Shown in pieces: positions 6,527 through 15,694 of a stretch of 45,544 nt of DNA. Where the stretch lies: the NCBI GenBank assembly GCA_029936155.1, contig JAPYUK010000004.1, forward strand, positions 5,541 through 51,084. The letters run 5' to 3'. Below the pieces are notes generated by a model. It ran no database searches, was not told where the DNA came from, and saw nothing but the letters and a program-made list of their open reading frames with translations. This DNA is from Dehalococcoidia bacterium. Its GTDB lineage: Bacteria; Chloroflexota; Dehalococcoidia; Lucifugimonadales; Lucifugimonadaceae. The translations under genes were made by a program, and so were the position numbers. Position 1 is the stretch's first letter. Each line of letters begins with the position of its first letter.

Positions 6527-9034
6527 TCAATTCGCTGGCCTGACGACGATATTCACGAGTCGCCCCGGTACGTAAATCTCTTTCACAATAGCCATGCCTT
6601 CGAGGTGGCGAATGACGTTCTCGGCGGATTTAGCAGCAGCGATCGCGCTAGCCTCGTCGATACCCGCTGGAACTTCGATCTGGTCACGAAGTTTGCCTTG
6701 GACCTGAATCGCCAGCGTAATTGTGTCGCTCGTGGTTAATGACTCATCGAACTCCGGGTTAAGCGCGAGATGAATTGAGCCGGAGTGTCCGGTTCGCTCC
6801 CACAGTTCCTCAGCAATATGTGGAGCAAGTGGGGCAGTGTGCAGCAGCAGCCGATCAACACCAGCACGCCACGAAGCGGCAGAAACATCGCCAGAATCGT
6901 GACTTCGCATCAGCTTTGTGGTGAACTCCATCAACGCCGCGATAGACGTGTTGAATTTGAACAGTTCCATATCGGCCAGAACCCGCTGGGTGGTCAGGTG
7001 AGACGCCCGTTCAAGATCGCGCTCAGCCTCGTCACTGCCGGACGAACCAAGTACCGATTCATCGCGCTGAGCAACATCCCAAATACGGCCCAGCCAGCGC
7101 GTGATTCCATTAATTCCAGAATCCGACCAGTCGCCACCCTGATCCCATGGCCCCAAAAACATTAGGTAGCAACGAAGCGTGTCGGCACCGTGTTTTTCAA
7201 CCACCGGGTCGGGTGGAAGCGGGTTCGACCTCTTCGAGATCTTCTTACCGTCCTTGATCAACATTCCCTGATTAGTGAGCTTGGTGTAAGGCTCGTCAAA
7301 ATCGACATATCCGAGATCGCGCAGCGCCATGTTGAAGAATCGAGAGTAGAGAAGGTGCATCACTGCATGCTCAGAACCGCCCTGGTAGGCAGTCACTGGC
7401 GCCCACGCACGGATCTGATCGTCATCGAAAGGGTCTTCACTCGGATTTGGACTCGCAAATCGAAGGTGGTACCAAGATGAACACACGAACGTGTCGAGAG
7501 TGTCGGTCTCACGCTTCGCAGCCTTGCCGCAGTCGGGGCAAGTTGTGTTCAGGAAGTTCGGGTCCTTGGTAAGTGGTGACTTTCCATCGGCCTCGAACTT
7601 CAAGCTATCAGGTAGCAATACAGGAAGGTCTTTTTCAGGGACCGCCACCGTTCCACAGTCGTCGCAGTAGACGATCGGAATCGGCGTGCCCCAGAACCGT
7701 TGGCGCGAGATCAGCCAGTCACGCAGATGATACGTGATTGTGCGTTCGCCCCACTTGTTCGCCTCGATCTTGTCGGCGATTGCATCGAAACCCTCACGAC
7801 TCGGCAGGCCATCGAACTCGCCCGAATTGACCTGCGTTCCAGCCGGAATCCATGCTTCATCCAGCTCGCCACCACCCCAGTCGGGCGGCGATATGACAAC
7901 GCGAATTTCCAGATCGTACTTCTTCGCAAATATGAAATCACGCTGATCGTGCGCCGGAACACCCATCACCGCACCTGTTCCGTAAGTCGCCAGCACGTAG
8001 TCGCCAATCAGCACCGGAACTCGTTCACCGTTCAGCGGGTTGATACAGTAGGCGCCCGTTGCAATACCGGTCTTCTCACGTTCGGTCGATGTACGGTCGA
8101 TCTCGGTCTGGAGTGCAGCATTCGCCACGTATGCCTCGACCGCCTCTTTCTGGCTGGGTTGTGTCAGTTTTCTGACCAGCGGATGCTCCGGAGCCAACAC
8201 CACGAACGTCACGCCATAGACGGTGTCTATTCGAGTCGTAAACGTATCGATTTGCTCGCCCGATGCGAACTCGCTTACATCAAAACCGATCGTCGTTCCC
8301 GTCGAACGTCCGATCCAGTTCGTCTGCATCGTCTTGATCTTCTCGGGCCAATCGATCTGGTCAAAATTGAGAAGTTCGTCTGCATATTTAGTGATTGCGA
8401 AGTACCACTGCGGAAGTGCGCGCTTGACCACGATCGTGCCGCATCGCTCGCAAACGCCGTCTTTCACCTGCTCGTTGGCGAGCGTGGTCTGATCCTTAGG
8501 ACACCAGTTCACTTGGCCGTCCTTGCGATACGCCAGGCCGTTCTTCAAGAACTGCAGGAAAAAATACTGGTTCCACTTATAGTACTCGGGATCCGACGTT
8601 ACAAGCTCTCGGGTCCAATCGTACGACCCACCCATCTCACGGAACTGACGCCGCGAGTTTTCGATGTTCAGGTAAGTCCACTCACGGGGATCCTCGCCAT
8701 GTTCTATCGCTGCGTTTTCGGCGGGTAGACCGAACGAGTCGAACCCCTGCGGGTGCATGACGTTGTAGCCCTGCATTCGCTTGAAACGTGCATAGGCGTC
8801 CGACCCGCTGTACTGGAACCAGTGCCCCATGTGGATGTCGCCAGACGGGTACGGGAACATCACCAGCGAGAAGAAGTTTTCCTTGCCTTCGACGTGATCC
8901 GCGGCATTATAAATGCCGTCTTTCTCCCACTTCGCCTGCCACTTCTTTTCGATATTGGCAGGCGTGTAGCGTTTGGAATCATTACCCGCCTCTCCCCTAT
9001 CTGAACCTGATCGACTTTTACCCGTTGTAGTCAA
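6527..9034 (-). CDS. leuS: Leucyl-tRNA synthetase
   Basis: Class I aminoacyl-tRNA synthetase that charges tRNA-Leu in the cytoplasm, 835 residues, normal length. The HIGH signature appears as HMGH at residues 68-71 after SLVMFPYPSGD, and the KMSKS loop as KISKR at 598-602. Four cysteines in a WCPKD...CERCG segment and again in CDDCG and CPDCG resemble zinc-binding knuckles. The CP1 editing domain lies between them (DTVYGVTFVVLAPEHPL, GTGAVMGVPAHDQRD with the editing Asp). A C-terminal anticodon-binding helical domain (HTAPLAPHIAEELW) and a LeuS-specific tail complete it. The start is a TTG at 9034 preceded by GGGAA; no closer ATG keeps the conserved N-terminus. The gene ends 16 bases before the decayed FMN-oxidase gene. 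Confidence 0.97.
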   Translation of the reverse strand: MTTTGKSRSGSDRGEAGNDSKRYTPANIEKKWQAKWEKDGIYNAADHVEGKENFFSLVMFPYPSGDIHMGHWFQYSGSDAYARFKRMQGYNVMHPQGFDSFGLPAENAAIEHGEDPREWTYLNIENSRRQFREMGGSYDWTRELVTSDPEYYKWNQYFFLQFLKNGLAYRKDGQVNWCPKDQTTLANEQVKDGVCERCGTIVVKRALPQWYFAITKYADELLNFDQIDWPEKIKTMQTNWIGRSTGTTIGFDVSEFASGEQIDTFTTRIDTVYGVTFVVLAPEHPLVRKLTQPSQKEAVEAYVANAALQTEIDRTSTEREKTGIATGAYCINPLNGERVPVLIGDYVLATYGTGAVMGVPAHDQRDFIFAKKYDLEIRVVISPPDWGGGELDEAWIPAGTQVNSGEFDGLPSREGFDAIADKIEANKWGERTITYHLRDWLISRQRFWGTPIPIVYCDDCGTVAVPEKDLPVLLPDSLKFEADGKSPLTKDPNFLNTTCPDCGKAAKRETDTLDTFVCSSWYHLRFASPNPSEDPFDDDQIRAWAPVTAYQGGSEHAVMHLLYSRFFNMALRDLGYVDFDEPYTKLTNQGMLIKDGKKISKRSNPLPPDPVVEKHGADTLRCYLMFLGPWDQGGDWSDSGINGITRWLGRIWDVAQRDESVLGSSGSDEAERDLERASHLTTQRVLADMELFKFNTSIAALMEFTTKLMRSHDSGDVSAASWRAGVDRLLLHTAPLAPHIAEELWERTGHSGSIHLALNPEFDESLTTSDTITLAIQVQGKLRDQIEVPAGIDEASAIAAAKSAENVIRHLEGMAIVKEIYVPGRLVNIVVRPAN

Positions 9035-9173
9035 AATTCATTCCCAGAATCACTCGTGATCACCTTTATTTGCGTTCATTCGCAAAGAGCAATCAATCCA
9101 ACTTAACCCGCGCGCGTCACACGAGACAAGTGGTGAATTTTAGCAATCGTTTCGAGTGATGGGTTGAATTTGT

Positions 9174-9530
9174 TCAATCCAACGACGGCACTAGCGCCCA
9201 TTTCCAGCGTACGTAGATGAGCGACATGACGATCAATGCTCCCCATGGCATGGTAAACGTAACGAGTACCACCGGAATTAGCGGGAGCATGCAAATAACG
9301 AAGACTACGAGTGTGATTTTCCGTGTTCGGCCAGACGAACGCCCCAATATTTCCGTGTACCTCACCAACCCCACGCCAGCCAGCGTGGAGATCAAGGCAA
9401 AGCCAGCGATTTTCAAGGTCTCAGCAGAGCTCTGGGTACCAAATGATGGATGAAACGCCACGACGCCAATGGTGACGACCAAAATGATCAGCCACCCGGT
9501 GATTAGTAGATCTCTAACGCTAGAATGCAT
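9174..9530 (-). CDS. Small four-helix membrane protein, unknown function
   Basis: Predicted integral membrane protein of 118 residues starting MHSSVRDLLITGW. Four hydrophobic segments are visible: ILVVTIGVVAF, an ALISTLAGVGLV segment, TLVVFVICMLPLIPVVLV and a WGALIVMSLIYV segment. A basic loop (SSGRTRK) separates the second and third, suggesting a cytoplasmic loop. I do not recognise a named family. The frame is open a little further into the upstream MOSC gene, but the ATG at 9530 avoids that overlap and sits 10 bases after the MOSC stop codon, so co-transcription with MOSC is likely. No catalytic motif is visible. Confidence 0.6.
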   Translation of the reverse strand: MHSSVRDLLITGWLIILVVTIGVVAFHPSFGTQSSAETLKIAGFALISTLAGVGLVRYTEILGRSSGRTRKITLVVFVICMLPLIPVVLVTFTMPWGALIVMSLIYVRWKWALVPSLD

Positions 9531-9540
9531 AGCAACCAGG

Positions 9541-10326
9541 CTAACCAACAACCACCGAATCACCAACAGAAATTACGGCTTCGGAATCCTGTGGGATCAG
9601 CTGTATAGCAAATGTTGGAGTTTCGTTGTTATTCGCCACGATCAGACTTTTCATGATGTCGTGATCACGTTCGCCAGTGGCTGGATTTGCATGTGTGACG
9701 AGGCATCGTGGCACCAGTAGCTCGATCTTGTATTTGCTGTTTCCGATCTTCACGCTGCCTGACCAGGACAACTCATTCCACGCCTCAACGCCTTCAACAA
9801 CGATGTTGGAGCGGAATCTTCGCCCATCCACTTCAGACCCCATCGAAGCTCCGAGTGCATCGAGTGATTCCTTGCTGAAGAGAGTTATGCCGCCAACTTC
9901 GAAATCATGGAACAGACTCTGCCTACCGTCTCCAATCAGGTTTAGCGGGGCTCTTTCGGGATTGCCTACGAGCGGGTTGATTTCGAGCGATGTGACGTAC
10001 TCGCCAATCGCCTCGCTCAAGTCGGAACGGTCTTCCTCAGAGTCTATCGAACCCTCGGCGAAGATTTCGTTTTCATATTTCAACGAGAGCATGCGTGATT
10101 CATCGTCGAACCTCAGCTCAAGAAGCGCGATGCCGGGCGTGTTCACGAGTCCTACGAAGTTGATCTTCCGCCGCCATGACCAGTCGTCCGGAGCACCCTG
10201 GTTAGCGAATCTAAATCCCAGAACACGGTCTCCCTTCACAACCCCGTTCACCACCCGCAACTCATCAAGTCGCTCGGGCGTAAACGATTTCACCGGATAT
10301 CTATACAGCTCTGTCACAGTAGGCAT
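9541..10326 (-). CDS. MOSC domain protein (molybdenum cofactor-binding, YcbX/mARC-like)
   Basis: 261-residue protein with the MOSC N-terminal beta-barrel region (TELYRYPVKSF at the start) and a MOSC domain. RFRSNIVVEG at 170-179 and LVPRCLVTHANPATGERD around 204-221 are the family signatures. Cys208 is at the position that binds the molybdenum cofactor in mARC and YcbX. These proteins reduce N-hydroxylated compounds or transfer sulfur to or around Moco. No fused ferredoxin domain is present, so an external electron donor would be needed. The ATG at 10326 lacks a Shine-Dalgarno but has TAAAAT six bases upstream, consistent with leaderless translation. A small membrane protein follows immediately. 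Confidence 0.85.
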   Translation of the reverse strand: MPTVTELYRYPVKSFTPERLDELRVVNGVVKGDRVLGFRFANQGAPDDWSWRRKINFVGLVNTPGIALLELRFDDESRMLSLKYENEIFAEGSIDSEEDRSDLSEAIGEYVTSLEINPLVGNPERAPLNLIGDGRQSLFHDFEVGGITLFSKESLDALGASMGSEVDGRRFRSNIVVEGVEAWNELSWSGSVKIGNSKYKIELLVPRCLVTHANPATGERDHDIMKSLIVANNNETPTFAIQLIPQDSEAVISVGDSVVVG

Positions 10327-10338
10327 ATAAGGATTTTA
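10327..10338 (-). promoter_or_regulatory. Putative leaderless -10 element of the MOSC gene
   Basis: On the minus strand TAAAAT is followed by CCTTAT and then ATG. The spacing is six bases, as before the FGGY kinase, fmt and ffh starts. No ribosome binding site is visible. Confidence 0.4.
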
Positions 10339-10422
10339 CGCTCTGTACGCGATCAACCGGCGGCCTCACCTCCACTTTTCAGCCAATTCATCCCAGCCTC
10401 GCAGAAAACGTGACATTGCCAC

Positions 10423-11358
10423 CTAGAAGCGGGATGCGCCTCGATCGAAGTCGAAGTGGGTTCGCAGGTCGGGATTAGCGAGGATGTAGTCCTTCGAATC
10501 CATCACCAGATTTTCCTGAAGTTGAATCGTCAACCCGCCATCGACCGCCAGTACGTGCCCTGTTATAAACGACGCCTCGTTCGAACACAGGAACCCAACG
10601 GCCTCGGCAATATCCTCGGGTTCACCTGTTCGTCGAACCGGGTAATGCAGCTCGAAAAGATGGAACCCCTCGTCGTTGCCCACCTCGTCCCAGTTCGCAT
10701 TGCCCTTCTCAGTAACGATGTGACCAGGCGCGATTGCGTTCACTGTGATCCCAAGCGGGCCGAAGTCGATCGCCATCTGCTTTGTTAGACCAATCACCGC
10801 GGCTTTTCCCGCGTTGTAGATGAGCGAACGAGGCGCCTGCTGCAGACCATGCACCGATGACATGTTCACAATGCGACCGACGTTACGAGCTGGTGGGTTT
10901 CCGTGTCGACGACCAGCACCTGTCCACGGCGGCTGTTCGTAGTGCGGATCTGTTCCCGACTCTTCCATCGCTGGCACCGAGTACTTGGCTCCAAGATAAA
11001 GAGCACCAACGAGTAGGCCCATTCCAGAGTTCCAGTTTTCTGGCTCAACCTCGACTGCGCTCCCGGCATTATCAGCACCGGCGTAGGCGTTTTGTATCAG
11101 CAAATCAAGTCGACCAAACGACGAAACGGCGGTCTCAACCATTTCTTGAGCAGTTGACTGTTGCGATACATCACCGGCAATGAACTCGGCCTTCCCGCCG
11201 TTGGAGCGAATCTCCTTGACCGTATTCGCCCCGGCTTCCTCATTCACATCGACGATCAGCACGTTGCCGCCATCGGCCGCAATTCGCCGAGCACATCCCC
11301 CGCCAATACCAAGCGCTCCACCCGTAACAATCGCGCCCCGATCATCAAATCTGCCCAT
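10423..11358 (-). CDS. Short-chain dehydrogenase/reductase (SDR)
   Basis: Classical SDR oxidoreductase, 311 residues, about 50 longer than typical. The nucleotide loop TGGALGIGGG is near residues 12-21, and the NAD(H)-preferring Asp-containing LIVDVNEE follows beta 2. The usual NNAG appears as QNAYAG. The catalytic Ser and Tyr-x3-Lys occur in NMSSVHG and YNAGKAAV. The C-terminal GHVLAVDGGLT is the normal family end and is followed by about 30 extra residues. An insertion rich in Pro/Arg/Gly (YEQPPWTGAGRRHGNPP) before NMSS is unusual and accounts for most of the extra length. The ATG at 11358 is preceded by GAGGCG. The gene is divergent from the D-aminoacylase-type amidohydrolase. Substrate unknown. 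Confidence 0.88.
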   Translation of the reverse strand: MGRFDDRGAIVTGGALGIGGGCARRIAADGGNVLIVDVNEEAGANTVKEIRSNGGKAEFIAGDVSQQSTAQEMVETAVSSFGRLDLLIQNAYAGADNAGSAVEVEPENWNSGMGLLVGALYLGAKYSVPAMEESGTDPHYEQPPWTGAGRRHGNPPARNVGRIVNMSSVHGLQQAPRSLIYNAGKAAVIGLTKQMAIDFGPLGITVNAIAPGHIVTEKGNANWDEVGNDEGFHLFELHYPVRRTGEPEDIAEAVGFLCSNEASFITGHVLAVDGGLTIQLQENLVMDSKDYILANPDLRTHFDFDRGASRF

Positions 11359-11509
11359 TTAGGTCGCCTCTGAATATTGTGTAAACGTGTCTTCTCGTTG
11401 ATCGGGCTTATTGTTCCAGAAATAGGTGGTGGATGCCGAATCGACTTGTGCTCGACCATCGCCGAGCCGAGGCGTACCCTGCATCGTTGTAAGCGACGAG
11501 CCAACTCAC

Positions 11510-11527
11510 AGGAGAGCAAATCACTTG
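11510..11527 (+). promoter_or_regulatory. Ribosome binding site and TTG start of the amidohydrolase
   Basis: AGGAG at 11510-11514 lies ten bases before a TTG at 11525. The open frame runs 33 codons further upstream, but that part has no family similarity. The conserved first strand (VFDVIIRGGTVIDG) begins right after this TTG, so it is taken as the start. Confidence 0.55.
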
Positions 11528-13117
11528 GTATTCGATGTAATTATTCGCGGCGGAACGGTAATCGATGGCACTGAAGCACCGCCGGTGCAAGCCGATATCG
11601 GAATCGCCGGTGAGCGAATCACAACTGTCGGTGACATTCCTTCGTCGGCCAGCGATTCGACCCAAACCATCGATGCGACCGGACTCCACGTCTCACCTGG
11701 CTTCATCGACGTCCATTCTCACGCCGACGCCGCGCTCCTGAACGACGGTCAGCACGCTAGCGGCATCAGGCAGGGCGTTACAACGGAGATAATTTCGCCC
11801 GACGGCCTGACGCTCGCGCCACTTTCGGCTGAGAACTACCGGATGTACAGCTGGTACCTGTCCGGGATTCTTGGACTCCCGCCGGAAGGCCTCGACATGT
11901 CGTCGATCGAGGCTGCGCGAAAGAACTATCACCACAAAACTTCGTGCAACGTAGCTACTTTCGCAGGGCACGGACCCATCAGGCTCGAAGCGGCTGGCAT
12001 GAACGATGTGCCGCTCACTGGCAGCAAACTTGATGTTGCAAAAAACCTGCTCCGCGAATCGCTTGAGCAGGGCGCTGTCGGACTCGCCACCGGATTGTCG
12101 TACTACCCAAACAGCTGGTCAGACACCGACGAGTTGTGCGCGTTGATGGAGGTGACGAAAGAGTTTGATCGTCCACTTTCGATCCACCTGCGGAACCACA
12201 ATAAGGACCGTGCATTTGGCGATGGTGGAGTTCCCGAAGCGATCGAAATCGCACGTCGCACCGGAACAAAACTCCACTTTGAACATTTTCGCACTGACGC
12301 TAGTTCGGCGGGACGCGTAGACGAACTCATGGCGCCGATCGACAAAGCGAAATCCGAAGGCGTCGACATCACTCTCGAAACCTACCCCTATCCTGTCGGA
12401 TCATCGTTCCCACAAGCCTTCTTCCCTGGCTACTTCCACGAGGGCGGACCGGAAGAAATGATGAAGACGCTCAACGACGAAGATCGGCGTGCCGAACTTA
12501 TTGATCGGATGAGCGAAATTTCTTACACCGACCCGCATGGCAACGTTTGGACCCACATAAATTCCAATAAAAACAAGCACCTCGAAGGCTGGCTGTTCGA
12601 CGATGTCGCAAAAGAATGGGGAGTCAGCGTCCAAGAGATGATGACCCGGATGATGGCCGAAGAATCACTTGCTTGCGGCATGCGGGTCGCGCCTCCAGAA
12701 AACGTTCATGTTTGGCGACAGATCGAAGAAGATATCATGCAGCTAATGGTTCGCCCCGATTACATGGTCGGCTCCGACTCAATTCCGGTCGGTGGCATGC
12801 CACACCCCCGTGCGCACGGCTGCTTCGCGAGAATGATTGGTCGGCTACGCCGGAGATACAACTACCCAGTCGAACAAGTCGTTCAACGTATGACGCAAAA
12901 TCCTGCCGAACGATTCGGACTCACCGATCGAGGCGTGATCGCTACCGGCAAATTTGCTGATCTAGTCATTTTCGACGAGCAAAACATAAACGACCGTTCG
13001 TCGTTTGAAGATCCCAAGGTTCACCCTGAAGGCGTGCCATTCGTAATTGTGAACGGCAAGTTAGCCGTCGAAAATGAAAAAGTAACGGGCGTCCTCGCCG
13101 GTCAGGCTATTCCGTAG
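11525..13117 (+). CDS. N-acyl-D-amino-acid deacylase family amidohydrolase
   Basis: Metal-dependent amidohydrolase of the D-aminoacylase/dihydroorotase-like type, 530 residues. The N-terminal composite barrel (VIIRGGTVIDGTEAPP) leads to the metal motif PGFIDVHSHADA. GVTTEIISPDG, GHGPIR, IHLRNHNKD and LHFEHFRTD follow at expected positions and supply further metal ligands. The late SDSIPVGGMPHPRAHG carries the catalytic Asp region, and MTQNPAERFGLTDRGVIATGKFADLVIFD closes the barrel in two overlapping family motifs. It hydrolyses N-acyl-D-amino acids or a related N-acylated or cyclic compound in the cytoplasm; the exact substrate cannot be told. The start is the TTG at 11525. It is divergent from an SDR gene, with no clear operon partner. 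Confidence 0.85.
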   Translation: MVFDVIIRGGTVIDGTEAPPVQADIGIAGERITTVGDIPSSASDSTQTIDATGLHVSPGFIDVHSHADAALLNDGQHASGIRQGVTTEIISPDGLTLAPLSAENYRMYSWYLSGILGLPPEGLDMSSIEAARKNYHHKTSCNVATFAGHGPIRLEAAGMNDVPLTGSKLDVAKNLLRESLEQGAVGLATGLSYYPNSWSDTDELCALMEVTKEFDRPLSIHLRNHNKDRAFGDGGVPEAIEIARRTGTKLHFEHFRTDASSAGRVDELMAPIDKAKSEGVDITLETYPYPVGSSFPQAFFPGYFHEGGPEEMMKTLNDEDRRAELIDRMSEISYTDPHGNVWTHINSNKNKHLEGWLFDDVAKEWGVSVQEMMTRMMAEESLACGMRVAPPENVHVWRQIEEDIMQLMVRPDYMVGSDSIPVGGMPHPRAHGCFARMIGRLRRRYNYPVEQVVQRMTQNPAERFGLTDRGVIATGKFADLVIFDEQNINDRSSFEDPKVHPEGVPFVIVNGKLAVENEKVTGVLAGQAIP

Positions 13118-13162
13118 CTTGACCTGCCTATTCAACGCCCACACGCAACCCACACCGCAAGT

Positions 13163-13176
13163 GGGACTTTCGTCCC
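13163..13176. terminator. Short hairpin between convergent genes
   Basis: GGGAC-TTTC-GTCCC forms a five-base-pair stem between the convergent amidohydrolase and VOC genes. It has no T-tract, so termination function is only suggested by position. Confidence 0.25.
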
Positions 13177-13234
13177 TACGCGAGTAATACTGGCTACTGG
13201 CTCTCCGGTCAGTTCCTATCTGATATTTCACTAC

Positions 13235-13627
13235 CTACGGTGCTGCTTTTATTAGCTCGATTCGTATGTCGCCGGGTGCTGAGATGAATGCAATCGAACT
13301 GCCGTTAGGGTTCGGTATCGGTCCTTCTTTCAAAACCGCACCGAGACCCTCAAGCCGGGCGATGTCGGCATCCATGTCGTCGGTATCGAATCCGAAGTGC
13401 TCAAGACCGTAGTGTGGATCGGCGTCGGCTGGGCCCAGAGTTTCACCCGTTCGCTCAGAAGAAATGTTGATCGCGAGGCCGCCCTCTGTCATCGTCTTGA
13501 TGAACCGGTCGCCGACAGGCCGAACGTCATCCGCCACGATCTTCACGTTGAACGCCTTGATGAACCACTCGGCCGTTTTCATGGGATCGCTGGACTTAAG
13601 ATGAATATGATTTACGTTGAACGGCAT
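13235..13627 (-). CDS. VOC (glyoxalase/bleomycin resistance) family protein
   Basis: A 130-residue single-domain VOC protein, made of two beta-alpha-beta-beta-beta repeats and usually dimeric. It starts with FNVNHIHLKSSDPMKTAEWF, with the first metal-ligand His in NHIHL. HYGLEHFGFDTDD carries the second ligand region, and IELIKAAP closes with the Glu of the third. Members catalyse lyase, isomerase or dioxygenase reactions on small molecules or bind them; the substrate is not evident. The ATG at 13627 has GGGGCG upstream. It stands alone on the minus strand, convergent with the amidohydrolase. Confidence 0.82.
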   Translation of the reverse strand: MPFNVNHIHLKSSDPMKTAEWFIKAFNVKIVADDVRPVGDRFIKTMTEGGLAINISSERTGETLGPADADPHYGLEHFGFDTDDMDADIARLEGLGAVLKEGPIPNPNGSSIAFISAPGDIRIELIKAAP

Positions 13628-13718
13628 GTTGTTTTTCGCCCCTGATTTACCCGTGATTGACAGGCAATTCGAATAATTGTTTTTCGACTGCCGAGACTAC
13701 GGTCAAAGATCATGGTCG

Positions 13719-13988
13719 TCAAACGAAAATCAACTCAGTTGCGTCGATATTCTTGCCGGAGGCAGCGGTCACCAAAATCCCGAGATCCTCAGCGACCATG
13801 ACGCGACGCAAATCCGGGTTTCCGATTTCTAGACCCACTGTCGACTCATCGATCCGCTTGCGCGGAGATTTCGAAGTGAATGGCTCGCCATTGAGGGTCA
13901 CTCCTCGACTCTTGATAGCCGACAACCGTGCGCCATCGATAGGCAACATCAACTCCGCCGCAATCGGAATCTTACATGCCCCATCCAC
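13719..13988 (-). CDS. Possible small protein, unknown
   Basis: An 89-codon frame from a GTG; an internal ATG at 13946 is an alternative start. The composition looks protein-like (MLPIDGARLSAIKSRG, then RIDESTVGLEIGNPDLRRV and DLGILVTAASGKN), but I recognise no family and see no strong ribosome binding site. It could be a short gene upstream of the VOC gene or the 3' remnant of a larger one. No neighbour suggests a role. Confidence 0.35.
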   Translation of the reverse strand: MDGACKIPIAAELMLPIDGARLSAIKSRGVTLNGEPFTSKSPRKRIDESTVGLEIGNPDLRRVMVAEDLGILVTAASGKNIDATELIFV

Positions 13989-14182
13989 AGAGCATCGCCG
14001 AAATCAACAACACAAGTTAAGACGCCCAAGATCTACTCATTCGAGACGTAAATAGCCTCTATAGGGAGTAAATTGCGCTGTTACCGACCCGAAAAACCGA
14101 TAAGATTTCGCTCGCAGATCTTATGTATTTTTAGCCCAAAATGCGGTTAAAAGCGTGGAAAGGTCCGGGGGCAATTTCAAAT

Positions 14183-15331
14183 ATGGTTGGTAAGAAAGTT
14201 CTCGTTCTGGGTGGTGGTTTCGGAGGCGTACAGGCTGCCATAAGCGCACGTGCGACACTCGACGCCTCTCATGAGGTGAAGATTGTCGACAGGAATCGGG
14301 TGCCGCATCTGTGTGGAATGAACCCGCTACTCATAGTCGGCGAACGAGACACCAATAAGACGGGCCGTTCTCTTGGCAGGCTCGCCAATCGCGGTATCAA
14401 TTTTGTAGAAGCTAACATCGACCTGATCGACACATCTGCGCAAAACGTTGCGACCTCGGTCGGCACTCTCGACTACGACTATCTCGTCATCGCACTTGGT
14501 GCCGCCTACGACTGGGACGCTGTTCCAGGTGCCAGAGACGCGTACTCGTTCTACGATTTCGACTACGCACGCCACCTTCGTCGTCGACTAAGCCGACTCA
14601 AGCGCGGAAAAATAGTGCTTGCGGCCGCAAAGCCGCCGTACAAATGCCCTCCCGCCCCCATGGAAACTGCCATGATTCTCAACTGGTGGGCCAGAAGAAA
14701 CGGCATTCGTAAAGACATCGACATATCTGTCTACATCCCCGAACCGGGCCCCCTTGGTGTGGCCGGTAAAGAAGCCTCGATGCGCGTGCGGAGCGCACTT
14801 AGTTCACGAGGAATCGAACTGGTCACTTCCGCCGGAGTAACAGAGGTTTCTGCCGACGGGCGAGAAGCGTCGTTTGCCGACGGCAGCTCAACTACTGCGA
14901 CTGTCATCGCTACCGTGCCCGTCCATAAGCTACCCAACGTGGTTGCTGCTTCCGGTATTTCTGGCGGCAAGCCCTGGGTACCGGTCAATAAAGCAACACT
15001 CGAAACGTCATCTCCAAACGTCTTTGCAATCGGTGATGTGAATGTCGTTCCATCCGGCGATTTCGCCATTCCGAAGGCCGGTGTATTTGCCGCCGGCCAG
15101 GGCACCAAGGTCGGTGAGGTGATCGCTAGCCGAATCACCGGTTCAAGTGAGCCAGAGCCTTACGCCGGAGTAGGTTTCTGCTTCATGGCTTACTCCGGCG
15201 GTCGCTCGGCAACAGTCGGTGGTCAATTCCTCGCAGAAGGCGGACCCGATACGATATTGAGCGAACCAACGGTTTCCGGTATGAAGAGTAAAGACCGGTT
15301 CGAGCGAGACTGGCGCAGCTTCAAGATTTAG
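14183..15331 (+). CDS. FAD-dependent pyridine nucleotide-disulfide oxidoreductase, SQR-like
   Basis: Flavoprotein of 382 residues related to sulfide:quinone reductase, flavocytochrome c flavoproteins and type II NADH dehydrogenases. The FAD-binding loop VLVLGGGFGG lies at residues 6-15 and a second dinucleotide-type strand with YDYLVIALGA in the middle. PPYKCPPAPMET contains a cysteine at the position of one redox-active cysteine of SQR-like enzymes. The C-terminal FAD motif NVFAIGDVNVV is present, with PKAGVFAAGQG after it. Electrons would pass from a small donor such as sulfide or NAD(P)H to quinone or cytochrome; which cannot be decided here. The start is the ATG at 14183, because the preceding 14 codons add nothing conserved. 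A small alpha-beta barrel protein follows 56 bases later. Confidence 0.82.
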   Translation: MVGKKVLVLGGGFGGVQAAISARATLDASHEVKIVDRNRVPHLCGMNPLLIVGERDTNKTGRSLGRLANRGINFVEANIDLIDTSAQNVATSVGTLDYDYLVIALGAAYDWDAVPGARDAYSFYDFDYARHLRRRLSRLKRGKIVLAAAKPPYKCPPAPMETAMILNWWARRNGIRKDIDISVYIPEPGPLGVAGKEASMRVRSALSSRGIELVTSAGVTEVSADGREASFADGSSTTATVIATVPVHKLPNVVAASGISGGKPWVPVNKATLETSSPNVFAIGDVNVVPSGDFAIPKAGVFAAGQGTKVGEVIASRITGSSEPEPYAGVGFCFMAYSGGRSATVGGQFLAEGGPDTILSEPTVSGMKSKDRFERDWRSFKI

Positions 15332-15387
15332 CCCTGAATTGAACCCGACTGTACGCGAAGCCATATTTGACGAAAGAGTGATTAAAC

Positions 15388-15687
15388 ATGATTGCAGTAC
15401 GACGAACCTATCTTCCCAGGGCCGGAACCGGGGGTAAGCTCGTCGCGCTGGTCGCCGAAGCTGGCACCGCAATGGAGGCGGCGGGATTTAGAAAGCCGGC
15501 GATCTACAGGGGTTGGCACGGATCGCATGGCATGTTGCAGACCGAGCAGCTTTGGGACTCGATCGCCGACTACGAATCTTCCCGGAGCGCCGTCCGCAAC
15601 ACACCGGGTATCACTGGTATTTTCGATCAAATCTACCCACTACTCGCCGAAACTCACAACACCGAAATTTTCCAGATAGTCGAGTAG
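15388..15687 (+). CDS. Small dimeric alpha-beta barrel-like protein
   Basis: 99-residue protein beginning MIAVRRTYLPRAGTGG. The layout of an initial strand with R-R-x-Y, an amphipathic helix with VALVAEAGTAMEAAG, then strands with IYRGWHG and a second helix (LWDSIADYESSR) resembles a ferredoxin-like dimeric alpha-beta barrel. This is by pattern only. The NIPSNAP-type protein at 33450-33743 shows a similar scheme. It follows the SQR-like flavoprotein on the same strand and may be co-transcribed with it. Function unknown. Confidence 0.6.
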   Translation: MIAVRRTYLPRAGTGGKLVALVAEAGTAMEAAGFRKPAIYRGWHGSHGMLQTEQLWDSIADYESSRSAVRNTPGITGIFDQIYPLLAETHNTEIFQIVE

Positions 15688-15694
15688 GGACCCA

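Noticed and set aside
7700-8728. 342-codon plus-strand open frame inside leuS
   Set aside because: It is antisense to the strongly conserved leuS coding sequence and has no family resemblance.
14100-14133. ATAAGAT/ATCTTAT hairpin followed by a T-run
   Set aside because: It looks like a terminator, but lies in the leader of the SQR-like gene with no same-strand gene upstream to end; the stem is AT-rich and weak.
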